From the NCBI RefSeq assembly GCF_902459465.1, contig NC_047083.1:622501-686500 (forward strand): a DNA stretch of 64,000 nt. The letters are read 5' to 3'. Position 1 is the first letter of the stretch. Every line of letters begins with the position of its first letter. This document shows, piece by piece, positions 51,220-64,000 of this stretch. Under the pieces are notes generated by a model. That model was not told where the DNA came from. It saw only the letters and a list, made by a program, of their open reading frames with translations, and ran no database searches. The position numbers and the translations under genes are program-made. The DNA is from Asterias rubens. Taxonomy: Eukaryota; Echinodermata; Asteroidea; Forcipulatida; Asteriidae.

Positions 51220-54200
51220 TACCAAACGAACGGATTAACAGAAACTACAGATGACTTGAATACACTTAATTAAATTCTTCTTCCAAAGTGATTTGAAATG
51301 TTTGACTCTGTGTTAACTGCAATCGCGCTTCTTGCTTTTGTATACCATTTAATAGTCTCGTATTATTGTTTATAACGGTGGTTTGCTTACTTTAACATGA
51401 CTTAAGTTTATTACGATATAAATATTAAGGTATTCTTCCAACGAAACCTATAATAAGACCATATCAAACAAGTGAAGATTGTGTATGCACGTCTCTAGAT
51501 TTCACTAACTGATTTTCGAAACAAATAAGTAATTTCCAACATCGGCGGAGGGGGCGGGGTAAAAAGCAACATGTTGTTTAAACAGATGAAGAAAACAAAC
51601 TTGGAAGAAGAGGAAAAAACGATAGAATGAAAAATAAAGTGATGATTTATAATTAGGATCTGACTTTTTGAATTTTGAACCGAAAAGGATCAAATTGAAC
51701 CAGTCCTATTTAGCAGTAGTATAGCTGTAGGTAGCAAAACCGTCTTTACATGTTACGCAGTTCTTGTTAATGTCAACTTACATTTATAGAAATTTAAGCA
51801 TTAGTCAGGCTTACATACTCGCTAAACAAAAATGGCGGACGAAACGTGATACCTTTAAAGGATATTATTTCGTTGGATGATGCCATAGTCCGAAAGGGGT
51901 GTTCAACCCAAACTAAAACTTTCTGAAAGTTTAATCCTCAATGAAAAGACGAGCGCCCTCTAGTGACAATGTTTTGTAGGTTGGATGAGAAGAGTTTTCG
52001 ACCCTTCTCGACCCTATCTCAATATCGCACAGAAGGCACACCTGGAAAGCAGGAAAGTTTGGTCGAATGCCCCTTTAAATAATTTTAAAGAGACAATTAT
52101 AGTGATAATCCTTCTCTGCAAACCAGCAATTGTAATAATTATTTAAAAAATAAAGAGAAATTCAAATAAAAAAAATTCTTTGATAATTGAAATCTAAATT
52201 GTAAAAAAAAACGTTAGGATCAATTTGTAACTAATACTTTCAGCATAGAAACCCGTTGACGAACGCTGTATAAAATAAACCAAAACAAAAATACAATTAA
52301 ATTCTCTTTTCCTGTCAATTTTGTATTCAATTGTCACAGCTACCCTCCTGAATCAGAATGGTTTAGCCCATGACGTCACATTTACTCTCCTTTATCGGAT
52401 AGTTTTAACCCATGACCTCACACATGTCTGAGCATGCAATGAAGACACTCTCAGTCAAACTCAGTTACTTTATCTCATCTTTATTTTAATGTTCAATCAA
52501 TGGCAACAAATGCCATGGTTCTCAGTCTTAAAACGAATAAACATACAAAAAGAACAAAAAAACTATACACAAACGACATGTTTACAAAACAAATGCAATA
52601 AGCAAGTTTTTAAAAAGTGGCTTTACGTAATGAGTGGCCTCTTGCCAGCAGGGCTTTCTCTCGACTAAGCGCGACATTGGTGCCCATGTGAGAATATCCG
52701 CAACATTTTACATCATAAAATCCTAAGTGTTTATTTCCTTACTTTTCCAGCACAGCCACCCCCCTCCCCCCCCCTTCCCCCAATTCGAAACAACAACACT
52801 GTCTTTCTTTTAGCAGAAGTTTCAAATCTATTACTTAGAAGCAGAATGTTCATCCTAAAACATCGTTCTGTTGGCATAAACCCTTTCAGAAATATTCCTA
52901 AAACGCGAAAATTTAATTGAACTTTACGATGTTCATGAAGAGTTGTAAAGAAAACATCGGCCACTCAAAGCTTAAGTCTGAGAACAATTATACTTTTGGA
53001 ACGCCAATTACATAAGCAAATAATTGTCCAGGTACTTATACATGTACACTTCAGTTTGTCTTTTCTAGCAACCAAGATCTCATATTAAAGTTGCTCCTCA
53101 TCGTGACAATCTTAACACAGCAGTGCAGTGTCCAAACACCAACACTAGGAACATCAGTGGAGCAAAAGATCCTACGCATTACAGTTACTCAAACAAATAA
53201 AGAAAAGATTATAAATAAATTGACTACAGTACAAGGAATTATAATGATGTACATTTAAGAGAAAAAAATAGAATTTCCTTTCCCTTACATGACTAGGGTA
53301 AAGCCCTAGAGTCCTTGGAGTGCCAAATAATTAGCCTCATCTTAATATTATTTATCTTGCACTAGATTCTTCAAGCATTACCTGATGAGTAACTGGGTAT
53401 AGGAATAAATAGCAATGCATGAGATTGGGGAGGGAGTAGGGGGCCAACTGAAAAAGGGGGGGGGGGTGGTTCAACTTGGGGAGCGCTATGACAGTCTATG
53501 GGTTGATTCTTCCACAGGACCACTGACCCCCTACTGGCCCAGTTTACCATTCAAGACAGCGGAGTTCAAAGTAATGAGAAAATTGGGTGGGCTGGGGGGG
53601 GCTGAATGACAAGGATGATGCATGGGAAATTGTCAGGGCTTTAATTTTACACTGAAATTACTGGCCTGAGGCCAGTAAATTACTGGCTCAGTAATTTTAG
53701 AGTCGGCCGATAAACTTAAGACGGTGGTTTGGTTTTTTCATCTTCAATTCAACATCTTTGTCTCAAAGAATGTTTAAATGTTGAGTTTGCGTTTCACAAA
53801 TGTCTTTTATAACTCTGCTGCGTATCGCCCATAAAACAGTAGAGATAAATCTACTTGTAGCGTTTTGTTCAAATGACAAAGTTTAGATGACGTAACTGTG
53901 TTCTCATTTCAACTCTTGTATTGCTTTATTTTTTGTTCTGGCCTCGATCCAGTAACGAGTCTACGCCTCAAAGTCCTACAGGCGCTTCCAAGAAAAGCTA
54001 GGGTTAATCCTATCTCGAGTTAGGACGAGTAACTTATCTTGAGTTAGGACGAGTAACCCGTTCTAACTTAATATGGGTTCAATGTGTCTGCGAGTAACCT
54101 TTCCTAACTTAATATGGGTTCAATTTGATCTAACGTCTTTGAAGATGGAAATGAACTCGTACGACGTCCTTAAAATTAATCCTAAAGTTAGGAAGTTTAG

Positions 54201-54300
54201 GTGAAATTTACGGCTACATTTTGTGGATTTTTGCTTTAAATTTGAGCCCTAATTAGTCAGAGAGTCTTTCCATAATTTGACGTGACTGGCGTTCTTACTT
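51220..54300. other. Region between tetraspanin 3 and PRMT1, mostly non-coding
   Basis: Convergent. Holds the PRMT1 3' UTR, C/G homopolymer runs at about 52758-52775 and 53456-53467, an inverted repeat attactggcc at 53655-53695, and a guttering repeat gagttaggacgagtaac at 54015-54060 related to the element at 57271. No further gene recognised. Confidence 0.5.
52480..52485 (-). terminator. Candidate polyadenylation signal of PRMT1
   Basis: AATAAA on the minus strand about 1.8 kb after the stop; a long 3' UTR would be implied. Confidence 0.3.
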
Positions 54301-54311
54301 TACATTGGATT

Positions 54312-62879
<8,568 letters not shown>

Positions 62880-64000
62880 GCTGCATCTACTTATTGAACG
62901 AAATTAAATGCACGCCATGCGGCTTGGGTACTACGTCACAGAAACTGGAGGTCAAAGGGAACGGACACAAGTAAAATTAATTATGTATGCTGTTAAAGTA
63001 AACCTTGAGGCCAGCTTCTTTTCTTTAGCTTGTTTACTCTGTGGTTTAATGGGGTATTTCTGTTTACAAATTTATTAAAAATACATTGTGCTATAACATC
63101 GAGTATTTCGAAATGAAACCTAAGCCATTTTAATGAAAATATATTATTTAATTTTTTCTATTTCATTCTTCAGCAAACTAGAAAAGAATAACTATTATTT
63201 TACTTTTGTAAACATAATTTTGTTTCGGCCCACCCTCGGTTTGTGCCAACACAAATTTTAACAGTGCACATATTTTTGCATGTCGTCGATCCGTTGTGTG
63301 TCTCATTTACATAATAAACCGCAAAGTGGATCTTGGCACCACACGAAACGATCTGACTTATAAAATCGAATTCCTCAAGAAATTCATCTATTTCTACAAG
63401 TTGTCCAGCGATCACAAACTTGTAAGTAAATTATTAAAATCTGTATTTATTTGATGATGTAAATATTGTAGGTGCGTGGAAATCGGGCTGAAGGTTTGTA
63501 AGTAATTTGAGTGAAATTAGAGTGGGATTTGCACTGTCAATGTCGTTCACACACCCGTGTGACGACTGAGTAATGATGGGGTGACAGACGTCGATTGACG
63601 GGGGATGGAAGGAGCTTCACACGGTCGGTCGGGCGGGCGCGGGCCTGTCGGTGTGGTGTGGTGAGAGATCGAATCATTTCAGAGATTGTAGGCTGAGCCG
63701 TTGAGATAATTGCCAATTTATGAGTGACAATCTATGATAAATGGAGGGCGCCCATGAGTTGGATTGCAGCCGACAGTGTACTGTTTTTAAGCTGAGCAAA
63801 CTAAGTTAACTAGCCAAGCACAGAAAAACCTTGTTAAGCAAAAATAGTTTCCCATCCATCATTTACATTGCGATGTGACTGGTGCCCAACTCATTTTTTG
63901 CTAAGCAAAGATAATTTCTAAGCAGTGTTTTCTGCTAAACATGAAATTGGGCCCCTGTGTGTAGTGAGTGGAAAAGCAGAACATCATGGAAGGCAAACAA
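62880..64000. other. PRMT1 upstream region
   Basis: A CRE-like tacgtcac lies at about 62933, 55 bp upstream of the PRMT1 ATG. An exon-like block open on both strands is at 63200-63420. A GC-rich stretch (63600-63660) may be a further promoter. A cttaag/gggccc repeat fragment is at 63800-63955. No gene is firmly supported. Confidence 0.4.

Overview
This is a window of animal nuclear DNA: AT-rich, intron-rich, with small coding exons bounded by GT/AG splice sites and separated by introns full of tandem repeats and short palindromic elements. Gene content (PRMT1, RNF141, a CD63-like tetraspanin set) and repeat style fit an invertebrate deuterostome, probably an echinoderm such as a sea star. That placement is inference, since no search could be run. 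All exon models below were built by hand from reading frame, splice sites and phase; each closes without a frame error.

Layout. (1) 2400-9330, minus strand: a seven-exon gene for a large (about 1205 aa) RING-H2 ubiquitin ligase with several SUMO-interaction-like motifs. A decayed CaMKIV-like kinase exon lies just beyond its stop. (2) 11711-14481, plus strand: RNF141, a RING ubiquitin ligase, divergent from gene 1 with a short shared upstream region. (3) 16546-19736, minus strand: a CD63-like tetraspanin of 255 aa ending in a tyrosine sorting motif. (4) 22155-27388, plus strand: a second tetraspanin (270 aa) with an unusual TM2 end and a GC-AG intron. (5) 27.7-43.6 kb: a gene-poor stretch holding SINEs, MITE-like palindromes and minisatellites. 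(6) 43668-50379, plus strand: a third tetraspanin (255 aa) with two alternative last exons. (7) 54312-62879, minus strand: PRMT1, the main type I protein arginine methyltransferase, ten exons, 372 aa.

The three tetraspanins share intron phase 0 and nearly the same exon sizes (66/72, 198, 75, about 100, 171-180, 84 nt, short last exon), so they are a local paralog cluster with one member inverted.

The most unusual feature is recurrent tandem duplication anchored on exon edges. In the RING-H2 gene (two exons) and tetraspanin 2 (exon 4), the repeat unit itself contains the 3' end of a coding exon plus its 5' splice site, giving rows of 3 to 10 copies of the donor. In one case the unit is 33 bp, so each downstream donor would add 11 in-frame residues. 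Related events copy the acceptor side of PRMT1 exon 5 and, in diverged form, of tetraspanin 2 exon 1. Other arrays begin shortly after a donor in RNF141, tetraspanin 2 and tetraspanin 3.
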